Shown piece after piece: positions 9,733 through 18,129 of a DNA stretch of 64,000 bases. The notes beneath the pieces are model-generated. The model was not told the origin of the DNA. It did not search any database and worked only from the letters and a program-made list of their open reading frames with translations. Where the stretch lies: contig JBBRLL010000020.1 of NCBI GenBank assembly GCA_038231395.1, positions 8,255 to 72,254 on the forward strand. Direction: 5' to 3'. This DNA comes from Stagnihabitans sp038231395 (lineage in GTDB: Bacteria; Pseudomonadota; Alphaproteobacteria; Rhodobacterales; Rhodobacteraceae). Position numbers and translations under genes: made by a program. How positions within the stretch are numbered: the stretch's first letter is position 1; each line of letters starts with the position of its first letter.

Positions 9733-10848
9733 GTGAACCGGTTCGCCGGGACTGTTTTGCTGATCGCCCTCGTTGCTTGCACGCCACGCGGTCAAATTAC
9801 GCTGGACCCGACCGCCGCACAGGTTGGTCACATTGAGACGGTCTTTGTCGGCACCACCCGAAAGCGCGAAGCGGACCTGTCGTTTGGCGGCAACCGGTCT
9901 GAAACCGTCCAGTTTGCCCAATTTGACATTTCGATACCGCCAACCCACCAGGTCGGGCAGATCGACTGGGCAAAACGCGGCGCGACTGCCACCTCGCAGC
10001 GAAATTTCGTGGCGACAAGCGAGGAGGTCTTTTCTAATGACAGCTTGTTTCGCACCAAGCTGCGGCAACAGATTGCCGCGCAAGGCGGCGATGCGGTCAT
10101 CTTCGTCCACGGTTACAACACCAACTTTGCTGAAGGCGTCTACCGGGTCGCACAGTTCGCCTATGATCTGAAGATACCCGGCGCGGTGGTGGAGTATTCA
10201 TGGCCCTCGGCTGCGCAAGCTTTGGGCTATGCCTACGACCGCGATTCCGCCCTTTTCGCCCGAGATGGCTTGGAAGCGCTGCTTCAGGAAGTCGCGCATG
10301 CCGGCGCTCGTCGAATAACGTTGGTCGGCCATTCGATGGGTTGCGGCTTGATAATGGAATCGCTGCGCTCTGTCGCGCTGCGCCGTGATCGGCGAACGCT
10401 TGGGCTGTTGCACGGCGTCGTGCTGATCTCGCCCGATCTGGACGTTGACGTGTTCCGCGAAGAGGCTCTGTCGATCGGCACACTGCCGCAACCATTTGTA
10501 ATCTTCGGATCGGGCCGCGACAAAGCGCTTCGGTTGTCAGCCGCGTTGAGCGGTAAATCGGCACGCCTTGGATCTTTGACCGATATTTCGCGAGTTTCTG
10601 ACCTCAAGGTGACATTCCTGAATGTTACCGAGTTTTCAAAGGACACAAAGGGTCCGGGTCACTTCCTTGTCGGCGAATCGCCAGCGCTCATCGCGTTGTT
10701 AAGCAGCATCCGGGACGTTCAGGGCGCGTTTGAGGCTGACAGCCGTTCGCGGGTCGGGCTGGTGTCCGGCCTTGTGATGACGGTGCAGAACGCGACAGAG
10801 ATTGTCCTCAGCCCGTTGGCCGCGATTGCGAACAGCACAAGCCGCTAG
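9733..10848 (+). CDS. Alpha/beta-hydrolase lipoprotein (DUF900 type)
   Basis: A 371-residue protein starting at GTG. Residues 1-16 form a lipoprotein signal, LLIALVAC, with C16 as the lipidation site, so it should sit on a periplasm-facing membrane. The body is an alpha/beta hydrolase: HGYNTNFAEG forms the oxyanion region and VGHSMG places the nucleophile at S201. DUF900 enzymes are esterase/lipase-like, but the substrate is unknown. It stands alone after the trxA terminator and converges on the Smr-domain gene with a gap of 9 bases. The fold is sure, the function open. Confidence 0.8.
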   Translation: MNRFAGTVLLIALVACTPRGQITLDPTAAQVGHIETVFVGTTRKREADLSFGGNRSETVQFAQFDISIPPTHQVGQIDWAKRGATATSQRNFVATSEEVFSNDSLFRTKLRQQIAAQGGDAVIFVHGYNTNFAEGVYRVAQFAYDLKIPGAVVEYSWPSAAQALGYAYDRDSALFARDGLEALLQEVAHAGARRITLVGHSMGCGLIMESLRSVALRRDRRTLGLLHGVVLISPDLDVDVFREEALSIGTLPQPFVIFGSGRDKALRLSAALSGKSARLGSLTDISRVSDLKVTFLNVTEFSKDTKGPGHFLVGESPALIALLSSIRDVQGAFEADSRSRVGLVSGLVMTVQNATEIVLSPLAAIANSTSR

Positions 10849-10857
10849 CAGCCCCGA

Positions 10858-11454
10858 CTATCGGCCGCGACGCAGGTAGACGTAGTACGCGCCACCGCCG
10901 CCGTGCTTCAAATGGGCCTCGGTGACCTGCAATATCGCCGGGCCAAGCGGCGGCACGTGCAGCCACTGCGGGACCTGATGGCGCAGAACGCCCATGCGTT
11001 GCGGGATAGGTCCGTGATCCGCCCCTTGTTTGCCCTTGCCGGTGATAACCAGAACAAGCCGCAACCCGGCGGTTTGGGCGTTGAGGATAAACCGGATCAA
11101 CTCTGGATGCGCTTCGGCGAGGGTCATGCCGTGCAGGTCGATCCGTGCTTCCGGGTCCAGCTTGCCGCGCGTCATCTTGGCGTGTTTGCGGGCGTCCATC
11201 TTCAACGGGGCCTGCGCCAAAGCCTCTGCCGGACTTGGCGCAATATGAGCGGCGGACCGCAAGGGGCGGACCTTTTCGCCAAGCCGAAAGGCGGCGAACT
11301 GCGGCTTTGGGTCAGGCAGCGGCGCGACCAACGGTTCTGCCATCGGGGCCGGCTTGCGCAACCGTGCCAAGGCCGTTTCCGACGTGGGGCGAATGGTGCG
11401 GGCAACCTCATGCCAAAGCTGTTCTTCCTCCGGCTTTAAGGTGCGACGGCGCAT
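10858..11454 (-). CDS. Smr/MutS2-domain protein
   Basis: A 198-residue protein with a basic, proline-rich N-terminal half and a C-terminal Smr domain. ARIDLHGMTLAEAH is the LDLHG-type motif and LVITGKGKQG is the TGxG motif. Free-standing Smr proteins can be nucleases acting on branched DNA or on mRNA in stalled ribosomes; which applies here is not known. It is the last gene of a leftward run behind the Tim44-like gene and mltA, an order that is common in alphaproteobacteria. Only 3 bases separate it from mltA. Confidence 0.85.
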   Translation of the reverse strand: MRRRTLKPEEEQLWHEVARTIRPTSETALARLRKPAPMAEPLVAPLPDPKPQFAAFRLGEKVRPLRSAAHIAPSPAEALAQAPLKMDARKHAKMTRGKLDPEARIDLHGMTLAEAHPELIRFILNAQTAGLRLVLVITGKGKQGADHGPIPQRMGVLRHQVPQWLHVPPLGPAILQVTEAHLKHGGGGAYYVYLRRGR

Positions 11455-11457
11455 GTC

Positions 11458-12474
11458 TTAACCGTTCGGCAGCATGGCAAAGGCGCGGTCGATCGGCAGC
11501 AGCATGATCAGCCGGCCAGCGTCCTTGATCACGCCCGCAGCCAATCCAGCCGCCTGACCCGTGCCGTAAAATATGTCGGCCCGTTGCGCGCCCTTGATCG
11601 CCCCGCCGGTATCTTGGGCAACCATCAGCCGGTGCATCGGATCACTGCCCTCTTTTTCGATCCAGACCGGGGTGCCCAACGGAACATGCGCCGGATCCAC
11701 GGCAACCGACCGCAAAGGGGTGATAGAGCGGCCCATGGCACCGATTGGCCCTTGATCTTCGGCCAGATTTGGTAATTTGCGGAAGAACACGTAAGACGGG
11801 TTCTGGTTCAACAAATTCGCCCCGGCTGTCGGGTTCGACCGGACCCAAGCCCGGATCGACTGCGCTGAAAGTTGGTCTTGCGTCAGGTAGCCTTGCTGCA
11901 CCAATGCCGAGCCGATCGACCGGTAGGCATAGCCGTTGCTGCCGGCGTAACCGACGCGAAGCACCCTGCCATCGGTCATCCTGATACGGCCAGAGCCTTG
12001 GATATGCAGAAAAAAAACTTCAACCGGGTCGTCAAGCCAGGCGATCTCTAACCCGCGTCCGTTCAGGATGCCGCGCTCAATCGTGGCCCGGTCGTACCAC
12101 TCTGTCCCATCGTGCAATTCGGGCGGACGGCGATAGATCGGCCAGGCAAAGTGAGAGGTGCGCACCGCAGAGCCATTCAGAACCGGCTCGTAATACCCGG
12201 TGAAAAGGGCCGGGGGCGAACCCACCAGAACCGGCCGGAACAGCACTTCAAAAAAGGCGCGCGCGGCGGCTTCGTTGGCGTCAATGGTCGCGGCCACTTT
12301 GCAAATCGGTTGCCAGTCCGGTTCATCCAGCAGATCGCAGGTCCGTTGGAAACTTTGCAACGCCGCCAGATGGTCGTCACTGGCCCAATCCGGCAGCGCC
12401 TCAAAATCCAGCACCTGAGCCTTGGCGGGCATCAGCGCAAGGCCGAAAAACAGGACAAGCAGAAGCGCACGCAT
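11458..12474 (-). CDS. mltA: Membrane-bound lytic murein transglycosylase A
   Basis: A 338-residue transglycosylase that cleaves peptidoglycan glycan strands with formation of 1,6-anhydro-MurNAc. Residues 1-19 are a signal peptide ending AKA; no lipobox cysteine is present, so this copy seems to be secreted rather than lipidated. The MltA domain includes LFTGYYEPVLNGS and the C-terminal 3D domain includes AQDTGGAIKG and ADIFYGTG with the conserved aspartates. Its products would feed the anhydro-sugar recycling that AmgK and MurU at 1-3 kb complete, an inferred link. Confidence 0.93.
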   Translation of the reverse strand: MRALLLVLFFGLALMPAKAQVLDFEALPDWASDDHLAALQSFQRTCDLLDEPDWQPICKVAATIDANEAAARAFFEVLFRPVLVGSPPALFTGYYEPVLNGSAVRTSHFAWPIYRRPPELHDGTEWYDRATIERGILNGRGLEIAWLDDPVEVFFLHIQGSGRIRMTDGRVLRVGYAGSNGYAYRSIGSALVQQGYLTQDQLSAQSIRAWVRSNPTAGANLLNQNPSYVFFRKLPNLAEDQGPIGAMGRSITPLRSVAVDPAHVPLGTPVWIEKEGSDPMHRLMVAQDTGGAIKGAQRADIFYGTGQAAGLAAGVIKDAGRLIMLLPIDRAFAMLPNG

Positions 12475-12484
12475 CCCCCCGAGC

Positions 12485-13132
12485 CTAGTCGCTGGTCGCG
12501 GTCAACTGCCAGTTCGGATCGCCCGCCCCCATCAACCGGGAAAAGGTCCACGTCTCGCGCTGGCGCTGGATCGCAGTGGCATTGCCTTCGACGACGGTGC
12601 CGGACGCGTCACGCACAGCGCGGATCACCTCACCCACCAAACGCACCGAAATTTCGGCGCGCTTCGTGGCCGGGTTGAACTCTGCCGAAGCCAAGGTCAG
12701 TTCGCGCACGCCACTGAAGGTCGACGTAACCGTCAGACCGCGCTTGGCACGGTCAGCCACTGCGGCATCAAAGCTGTGTTCAACCTCGTCCCCAACAAAG
12801 GGGCGGATGCGGTCAATTTCGCCCTTGTCGAAGGCCATCAGGATCATCTCGTAAGCGCCCCGCGCGCCTTTCAGGAACTCTCCGACCGAAAAGCCGGGCT
12901 CAGCCCCCTTCATCGCGGCCAAAGCCGAACGAGAGGCGTCGTCTGTGGCATTGTCGATGATGTCGTGGTCCAGCGAGCCGTCAATTACGGCGCCCACCAC
13001 AACGGGTTTCGACCCCGGCGCAGGCGTGGACTGTTCAAACCCGTCGCGGCTGCCCAAAACCGAGCGCAGCTTCAGGATCAGGAAAATCGCAATTCCGGCG
13101 AGGACAATTAGCTGGATCGGTGCGGAACTCAT
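12485..13132 (-). CDS. Tim44/TimA-family inner-membrane protein
   Basis: A 215-residue protein with a single N-terminal membrane helix (residues about 5-24, LIVLAGIAIFLILKL) and a C-terminal Tim44-like fold (around residues 90-210, starting FLKGARGAYEMILMAFDKG). Mitochondrial Tim44 tethers the import Hsp70 to the translocon; the alphaproteobacterial relatives are membrane adaptors with an unsettled role in envelope assembly. It is first in the run Tim44-mltA-smr and is divergent from fxsA-secB, a secretion neighbourhood found in many alphaproteobacteria. Confidence 0.87.
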   Translation of the reverse strand: MSSAPIQLIVLAGIAIFLILKLRSVLGSRDGFEQSTPAPGSKPVVVGAVIDGSLDHDIIDNATDDASRSALAAMKGAEPGFSVGEFLKGARGAYEMILMAFDKGEIDRIRPFVGDEVEHSFDAAVADRAKRGLTVTSTFSGVRELTLASAEFNPATKRAEISVRLVGEVIRAVRDASGTVVEGNATAIQRQRETWTFSRLMGAGDPNWQLTATSD

Positions 13133-13247
13133 GCGAAACCTATGGGCTACCTTGGGACTGGTCGGAAAGGACGGTGCAGCTTATGTAAGGGCTGGGGCGG
13201 GCCAAGTCCACCTGCCGAGGCGGCAAGTTTGCGTGGAAGGGTCCAGA

Positions 13248-13715
13248 ATGCGCTTTGCATGGCTATTTTTGGCTTGGGTGATGATTGAAATCGGACTTTT
13301 CGTCACTTTGGGCGGCTGGATTGGCTTACTTTGGACCTGGGCTGAGGTTTTGGGCAGCGGCGTTGGCGGCATTTTGCTGATCCGCCAGCAAAAGCGGACC
13401 GTGCTGGGCCAAGTGTTCCGCGATCTGCAAACTTTGCGGGACCCGCTGACCCCGGCCGCCCATTCGGCCCTGTGTGTGCTGGCCGGAGTTTTGTTGATCT
13501 TGCCGGGGTTTTTGACTGACTTTGCCGGGCTTATGTTGCTGATCCCCTGGGTCCGAAATCAGTTGATCGAGCATTTGCGGGCCAAGGCGCGGATGGCCGC
13601 GATAGACCTTTCGGTGGCTGCCATGCTGCGACCGCGGCGCGCCGATGCGGTGGATGGTAACGTTGAGGAAGACCGGCCCGAGACGCCGCAGCCTTCGGGA
13701 TGGACCAAGCCTTAG
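13248..13715 (+). CDS. fxsA: FxsA-family membrane protein
   Basis: A 155-residue integral membrane protein with hydrophobic segments near residues 3-20, 24-45 and 73-100 and a soluble acidic C-terminus. The family motif appears as GGILLIRQQ and LLILPGFLTDFAGLMLL. E. coli FxsA relieves exclusion of phage T7 by the F plasmid; its ordinary function is unknown. The start is the ATG at 13248 that follows GGAAGGG; the open frame upstream is not FxsA-like. It lies 43 bases before secB. Confidence 0.87.
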   Translation: MRFAWLFLAWVMIEIGLFVTLGGWIGLLWTWAEVLGSGVGGILLIRQQKRTVLGQVFRDLQTLRDPLTPAAHSALCVLAGVLLILPGFLTDFAGLMLLIPWVRNQLIEHLRAKARMAAIDLSVAAMLRPRRADAVDGNVEEDRPETPQPSGWTKP

Positions 13716-13758
13716 CCGCCTGCTAGGAACGCGGTGACATACGGCGGAGGTGATTGTC

Positions 13759-14256
13759 ATGGCCGAAGAAAATGAAAATGGCGCAGACGCGCCGCAAGTT
13801 AAGATGCAGGTACTGGCGCAGTTTATCCGCGACCTGTCGTTTGAAAATCTTGTGGCGCAAAAGGGTCTGAGCGGGACCGAAATGCAGCCCGAGATTGAGG
13901 TGGGCGTCAACCTTGATGCCCGTCAGCGTCCGCAGCCGAACACCTACGACGTTATAGCCAAGTTCAAGGTGTCGTCGATCAACAAGGCGACCGGCGATAA
14001 GCTGTTCCTGCTGGAGCTGGATTATGGTGGGGTGTTTCAGGTCGAAGGTGTACCGGGTGAGCAACTGCACCCGTTCCTGCTGATTGAATGCCCGCGCCTG
14101 CTGTTTCCGTTCATCCGCCGTATCATATCTGATGTCACCCATGACGGTGGCTTCCCGCCGCTGAACATCGACAATGTCGATTTCCTGATGCTGTACCGGC
14201 AGGAAATGGCGCGTCGGGCGCAGCTGGCAGCCGCGACGCCGGCGGCTTCCGCTTAA
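13759..14256 (+). CDS. secB: Protein-export chaperone SecB
   Basis: A 165-residue SecB, a tetrameric cytosolic chaperone that keeps preproteins unfolded and hands them to SecA. Recognisable parts are QFIRDLSFENLVAQ, the ELDYGGVFQ strand and HPFLLIECPRLLFPFIRRI. The ATG at 13759 is preceded by GGAGG at 13746-13750. The TAA stop shares bases with the stop of convergent dnaQ, so the two coding regions overlap by 4 bases. Confidence 0.96.
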   Translation: MAEENENGADAPQVKMQVLAQFIRDLSFENLVAQKGLSGTEMQPEIEVGVNLDARQRPQPNTYDVIAKFKVSSINKATGDKLFLLELDYGGVFQVEGVPGEQLHPFLLIECPRLLFPFIRRIISDVTHDGGFPPLNIDNVDFLMLYRQEMARRAQLAAATPAASA

Positions 14257-14972
14257 GTTCGTTTCAGCCAGACTGCCGCTTCGCCCATCAAACCCACAAA
14301 GGTTTGGTGGGCGTTTGCTTCTTCGTCAGTAAGCCGCGACGCCAAAGGCACAGGGCGAGGCCGCGCACGTCCGGCCTGCGTGTCGCGCTGTTTGGCAGCA
14401 TTCTGCGCCGCTGCCGTGGCCAGCACAAAATCTGGCTGCCTGCCGCCGATCAGTTCCAGATAGACCTCTGCCAGCAGTTCCGAATCAAGCAGCGCGCCAT
14501 GCTTTTCGCGGCTGGAATTGTCGACACCAAACCTGCGGCACAAAGCGTCCAGCGACGCAGGTGAGCCGGGGAATTTCTTGCGGGCCAAGGCAACGGTGTC
14601 CAAAGACTGGCTCATCGGCAAACCGGGATGGCCGAGAGTTTGCAGTTCGGCATTCAGGAATTTCATGTCGAAAGCGGCATTGTGGATGACGAGGACGGAG
14701 TCGCCGATGAACTCGATGAACTCACGCGCAATGGCCTTGAAGACCGGCTTGTCGCGCAGGAAGTCATCGCCCAGACCGTGCACCTCAAACGCCTCTTTTG
14801 GCATCATTCGCTGCGGGTTGATATATTGATGATAGGTGCGGCCCGTAGGCATGTGGTTCAAAAGCTCCAGCGCGCCAATTTCAACGATGCGGTGGCCCTC
14901 AGAGGGTTCGAATCCAGTGGTTTCGGTATCCAACACAATTTCGCGATGACCACTTTGGGTGTATTCCGCCAT
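14253..14972 (-). CDS. dnaQ: DNA polymerase III epsilon subunit (proofreading exonuclease)
   Basis: A 239-residue DEDDh 3'-5' exonuclease that proofreads for the replicative polymerase. Exo I is IVLDTETTGFEP, Exo II is VIHNAAFDMKFLNAEL, and Exo III is EKHGALLDSELLAEVY with the catalytic histidine. The start is placed at the MAEYTQ codon (14970-14972); the longer open frame extends into the upstream gene and has no family likeness. It is last in the leftward run maf-aroE-coaE-DUF1003-dnaQ. The C-terminal tail would bind the polymerase alpha subunit. Confidence 0.94.
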   Translation of the reverse strand: MAEYTQSGHREIVLDTETTGFEPSEGHRIVEIGALELLNHMPTGRTYHQYINPQRMMPKEAFEVHGLGDDFLRDKPVFKAIAREFIEFIGDSVLVIHNAAFDMKFLNAELQTLGHPGLPMSQSLDTVALARKKFPGSPASLDALCRRFGVDNSSREKHGALLDSELLAEVYLELIGGRQPDFVLATAAAQNAAKQRDTQAGRARPRPVPLASRLTDEEANAHQTFVGLMGEAAVWLKRT

Positions 14973-14973
14973 A

Positions 14974-15693
14974 TCAGTGACCCTCACTATTGCTTTCTTC
15001 CAAAAGGTCGATCTGGATTTGCTGCAACTCCACCAGTTTTTGCCACTGCTGCGCAAGCTGGTGGTCGATCTTTTCGTGCAACTGGCGAATCTCCAGTTCG
15101 GCTTTCAGATTGACCTGATAGTCATTCTCGCCCCGGATGCGGTCTTTGGTTTCCTGCCGACGCTGGCTCATCATGATGATCGGCGCTTGCAAGGCTGCGA
15201 TGCAAGACAGCACAAGGTTCAGCAGGATGAAAGGATAGGGGTCGAAGGGCTGATGCAACAGGCCAATGGCGTTGATGGTGATCCACGTCATCAGGATGGC
15301 GACGAACAGGATGATGAAGGTCCAGCTGCCGCCAAATACGGCTACGCCATCAGCCATCTTCTCGCCAAAAGTCACCTTATCGGACATCTGGCCTTCGACG
15401 TGACGCGAAACGAATTGCCCGGTGTCAAAACTGTCAAGCACCTCACGGTCAAGCGCGCTCAGTTCGCCGCCCTCTTCCGCCAACAGGTTTTCAACGTAGA
15501 GGCGGCGGAATTTACCAATGTCATCGTGGCAGATCAGCTTGGTTTCGTCCCATCCGGGTTTGTCCTTGGCGATCATGGCTGAAACGCCCGGACGGACGGC
15601 GCTGAACGGTATCAACTGCGCATGGGGAAGCTCTTTGCCACAGACATGGCAGACCGCCTGTGTGCGGCGTGGAGCAGATTTCGGTGCTGTCAT
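14974..15693 (-). CDS. DUF1003 membrane protein
   Basis: A 239-residue protein. The N-terminus carries CHVCGKELPHAQ and a later ICHDD, which could bind a metal. Two membrane helices lie near residues 123-145 (FGGSWTFIILFVAILMTWI) and 155-175, followed by a charged, Gln-rich coiled-coil-like tail (residues about 180-235). DUF1003 proteins are widespread and of unknown function. It overlaps coaE by 4 bases and ends one base from dnaQ, so it is translated with both. Confidence 0.85.
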   Translation of the reverse strand: MTAPKSAPRRTQAVCHVCGKELPHAQLIPFSAVRPGVSAMIAKDKPGWDETKLICHDDIGKFRRLYVENLLAEEGGELSALDREVLDSFDTGQFVSRHVEGQMSDKVTFGEKMADGVAVFGGSWTFIILFVAILMTWITINAIGLLHQPFDPYPFILLNLVLSCIAALQAPIIMMSQRRQETKDRIRGENDYQVNLKAELEIRQLHEKIDHQLAQQWQKLVELQQIQIDLLEESNSEGH

Positions 15694-16304
15694 TTGCCGG
15701 TTCCGATGCTTTGAAGGAAGTCGATCAGCGCTCTCACATAGGCACGTGTCGCGGCAAGGTCGAGGGTTTCCACGATATGGGTGGCCAATGCGCGCTTCTG
15801 AGCATCCGGCATCTGGCGTTGCAGGATCAGATCGAACTGCATCGGGGTCATTCCCGGGCGCGCCAGAACGCGCTGACGTTGCAGATGCGGTGGGGCGGTG
15901 ACGAGCAGCGTCGCGTCAAGTTCAGCCTGTGCACCCTTCTCAAACAGCAAAGGAATATCAAAAAGCGCGATGTCAGAGACTGTTCGGGCAGCAAAATCAG
16001 CACGGTCGGCGGCAACCAGCGGATGAACGATGGCTTCCAGGTGCGCCAAAGCCATGGGGTCAGCGGCGATCCAATCCTTCAAGGCGACCCGGTCAATCGC
16101 ATCGTTTTGCAGGGCCTGCGGGCAAAGGCCGGCCACAGGGGCAACAGCGGCCCCGCCGATGGAATACAGGCGATGGACCGCGGCATCAGCATCCCAGACC
16201 GGCACACCCTCTGCCGCGAACATGGCAGCGGTGGTGGATTTGCCCATGCCAATCGAGCCGGTAAGTCCCAATTTGAACAGACCGTTTTTGAACGGCGTAT
16301 TCAT
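15690..16304 (-). CDS. coaE: Dephospho-CoA kinase
   Basis: A 204-residue P-loop kinase that phosphorylates dephospho-CoA at the 3' position, the last step of coenzyme A synthesis. Walker A GSIGMGKS is at residues 16-23, followed by VPVWDADAAVHRLY, the family's substrate-binding aspartate segment. HPLVAADRADF and DIPLLFEKG also fit. It overlaps aroE and the DUF1003 gene by 4 bases each. Confidence 0.95.
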   Translation of the reverse strand: MNTPFKNGLFKLGLTGSIGMGKSTTAAMFAAEGVPVWDADAAVHRLYSIGGAAVAPVAGLCPQALQNDAIDRVALKDWIAADPMALAHLEAIVHPLVAADRADFAARTVSDIALFDIPLLFEKGAQAELDATLLVTAPPHLQRQRVLARPGMTPMQFDLILQRQMPDAQKRALATHIVETLDLAATRAYVRALIDFLQSIGTGK

Positions 16305-17140
16305 GCTGACAGGACTGCGGCACGAGTTGCGTCATCCACCTCTGGCCGGTGGTTGAACCAACGCTCAAAGCCCGGAGCGGCCTGATGAAGCAACATCCCG
16401 AGTCCGTCGACAATATGGGCGCCGCGCTCCTGTGCCTCGATCAAGAACGGGGTCATCAGCGGGGTGTAGACGAGGTCGGTGGCCACGCAGCCCAGCTCCA
16501 ACCCCGCCAAAGGCAAGCGAAGATCTGGTTTGCCGGTCATTCCAAGCGAGGTGGAGTTGATGACCAAAGCCGCCCCCGCCAACATTTCGCCCGCGTGCAC
16601 CCAATCATAGACAACAAGTTTGGCGCCGAGGTCAGAACGCAGGGTTTCGGCGCGCAGGCGCGTGCGGTTGGCGATGCGGATTTCGTGCACGCCAACTTCA
16701 ATCAGCGCGGCAATCACGGCACGGGCGGCACCACCTGCCCCAAAAACCGCCACCGGGCCGTTGTTCGGATGCCACATCGGGGCGTGTTGGCGCAAGTTGG
16801 CCATGAAGCCCGCGCCATCGGTGTTGTCGGCGTGGATTTTACCATCCTTGCGAAAAATCAGGGTGTTGGCCGCGCCGATCACGGCGGCCCGATCCGTCAC
16901 CACGTCCGCCAGTTTCAGGATGGTTTCCTTGTGCGGGATCGTCACGTTGACACCAACAAAACCCAGTTTCGGCAGCAGTATCAACGCCGAAGCCAGGTCA
17001 GCGGCGGCAATGTCCATCGGGATATAATGACCTTTGATGCCGTAACGCGTCAGCCAGAAGCCATGCAGCGCCGGCGATCTGCTGTGGGCAATCGGGTGGC
17101 CGATCACTCCAGCGAGGGGGATGCGGGGCAGTTCGGTCAC
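16301..17140 (-). CDS. aroE: Shikimate dehydrogenase (NADP+)
   Basis: A 279-residue enzyme reducing 3-dehydroshikimate to shikimate in aromatic amino acid synthesis. GVIGHPIAHSRSPALHGFW binds shikimate, VNVTIPHKE supplies the catalytic lysine, DNTDGAGF binds substrate, and VFGAGGAARAVI is the nucleotide-binding loop. Length and motif order are normal. It is joined to maf and coaE by 4-base overlaps, which is the conserved maf-aroE-coaE-dnaQ order next to alphaproteobacterial origins. Confidence 0.96.
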   Translation of the reverse strand: MTELPRIPLAGVIGHPIAHSRSPALHGFWLTRYGIKGHYIPMDIAAADLASALILLPKLGFVGVNVTIPHKETILKLADVVTDRAAVIGAANTLIFRKDGKIHADNTDGAGFMANLRQHAPMWHPNNGPVAVFGAGGAARAVIAALIEVGVHEIRIANRTRLRAETLRSDLGAKLVVYDWVHAGEMLAGAALVINSTSLGMTGKPDLRLPLAGLELGCVATDLVYTPLMTPFLIEAQERGAHIVDGLGMLLHQAAPGFERWFNHRPEVDDATRAAVLSA

Positions 17141-17733
17141 GATGGGATGAAACCTCGCAAGGACAGGTAATTGAGAAGGGGCAACAGGGGCAGGCCCAGA
17201 ATGCTAAAGTAGTCGCCTTCGATGACAGAGAAAAGTCGGATCCCCTCGGCCTCAAGCTGGTAGCAGCCGACGGAATGAGCAATTTCGGTCCAGGTGCGGT
17301 CCAGGTAGGCGTCGAGGTAGTCGTCGGAGTTATCGCGCATCGTGAGCCGCGCGATGCCGAAGTGACGCCAGATGGGTTCGCCTTTATGGTAAAGGACGAG
17401 GGCGGACAGAAGCTGGTGCACTTGTCCATTGAGGTCGGCGAGGTGTTGGCGTGCCTCGGCCCTGGACTTCGGCTTGGCGAAGATACGCGGACCAAGGGCA
17501 AGAATCTGATCGCAGCCGAGGATAAGCGCCTGCGGATGCCGCTGCGCCAGCTTCAAAGCCTTTGCCTCCGCCAGGGCATCGGCAATGTCGCGCGGCGTAG
17601 CACCTTCTGCGGTTAGGGCGGCCCGCAGGGAATCCTCATCTATGCGTGCGGGGTGCGGCTCGACCGTTACACCCGCGTTGCGCAACAAGGTCAGGCGAAT
17701 GGCGGATTGCGAGGCAAGCAGAAGCGGCGTCAT
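17137..17733 (-). CDS. maf: Maf family nucleotide pyrophosphatase
   Basis: A 198-residue Maf protein. This family hydrolyses non-canonical or modified nucleoside triphosphates, and some members slow septum formation. LLLASQSAIRLTLLRNAG is the opening motif, followed by ILGCDQILAL and the late KSRAEARQHL. The start at 17731-17733 matches the family N-terminus; an open frame of 32 further codons lies upstream but looks non-coding and enters the origin-like gap. First gene of the leftward run; GGGAAA precedes the start. Confidence 0.92.
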   Translation of the reverse strand: MTPLLLASQSAIRLTLLRNAGVTVEPHPARIDEDSLRAALTAEGATPRDIADALAEAKALKLAQRHPQALILGCDQILALGPRIFAKPKSRAEARQHLADLNGQVHQLLSALVLYHKGEPIWRHFGIARLTMRDNSDDYLDAYLDRTWTEIAHSVGCYQLEAEGIRLFSVIEGDYFSILGLPLLPLLNYLSLRGFIPS

Positions 17734-18129
17734 GCGGTTTCCCTTTGGGGGTGGCCCTGTGGACAATGCGGGTTTGTTCCGGGGGTGGAAAGAGGGCGTA
17801 AGCAGTGACGACGAGGTTTCACGGACCACGGGGCATGAACGAAAGCAGTCTGTCCCCCTGTGGACGGTCGGAGACGCAATCTGGGGACGGGCGGTTCAAG
17901 CGGCATCTGGGGATGAAAGCCGGGCAGCGGGGCCATGAAGGTAGAACGTTGTATTTTAGGTATTTTTTAGCAGCTTGACGGGGTTTTGTGATGTGGACGG
18001 CGACGATTCCTCCACAAAGTTGCTCCTGTGGGGAAGATGCGGGACGAAAGACTGTATCCAGATATCCACGACCCCTATTACATCAACAATCCTTTCTTTA
18101 TCTATCTTAATAAGAAGTAGGGGACAGCG
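17734..18129. other. Candidate chromosomal replication origin (oriC) between maf and hemJ
   Basis: A 396-base gap between divergent genes, the longest such gap in the first half of the window. DnaA-box-like 9-mers (consensus TTATCCACA, either strand) sit at 17758-17766 (TGTGGACAA, 8 of 9), 18008-18016, 18027-18035 and 18062-18070 (7 of 9 each). Weaker copies of TGTGGACGG are at 17859-17867 and 17992-18000. AT-rich tracts are at 17950-17969 and 18074-18117, suitable for unwinding. One GATTC (CcrM-type GANTC) is at 18005-18009. Known alphaproteobacterial origins lie beside this gene block (maf-aroE-coaE-dnaQ one way; rho-mnmE-mnmG-rsmG-parAB the other). The gap may also hold the maf and hemJ promoters. 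Origin activity is inferred. Confidence 0.62.
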
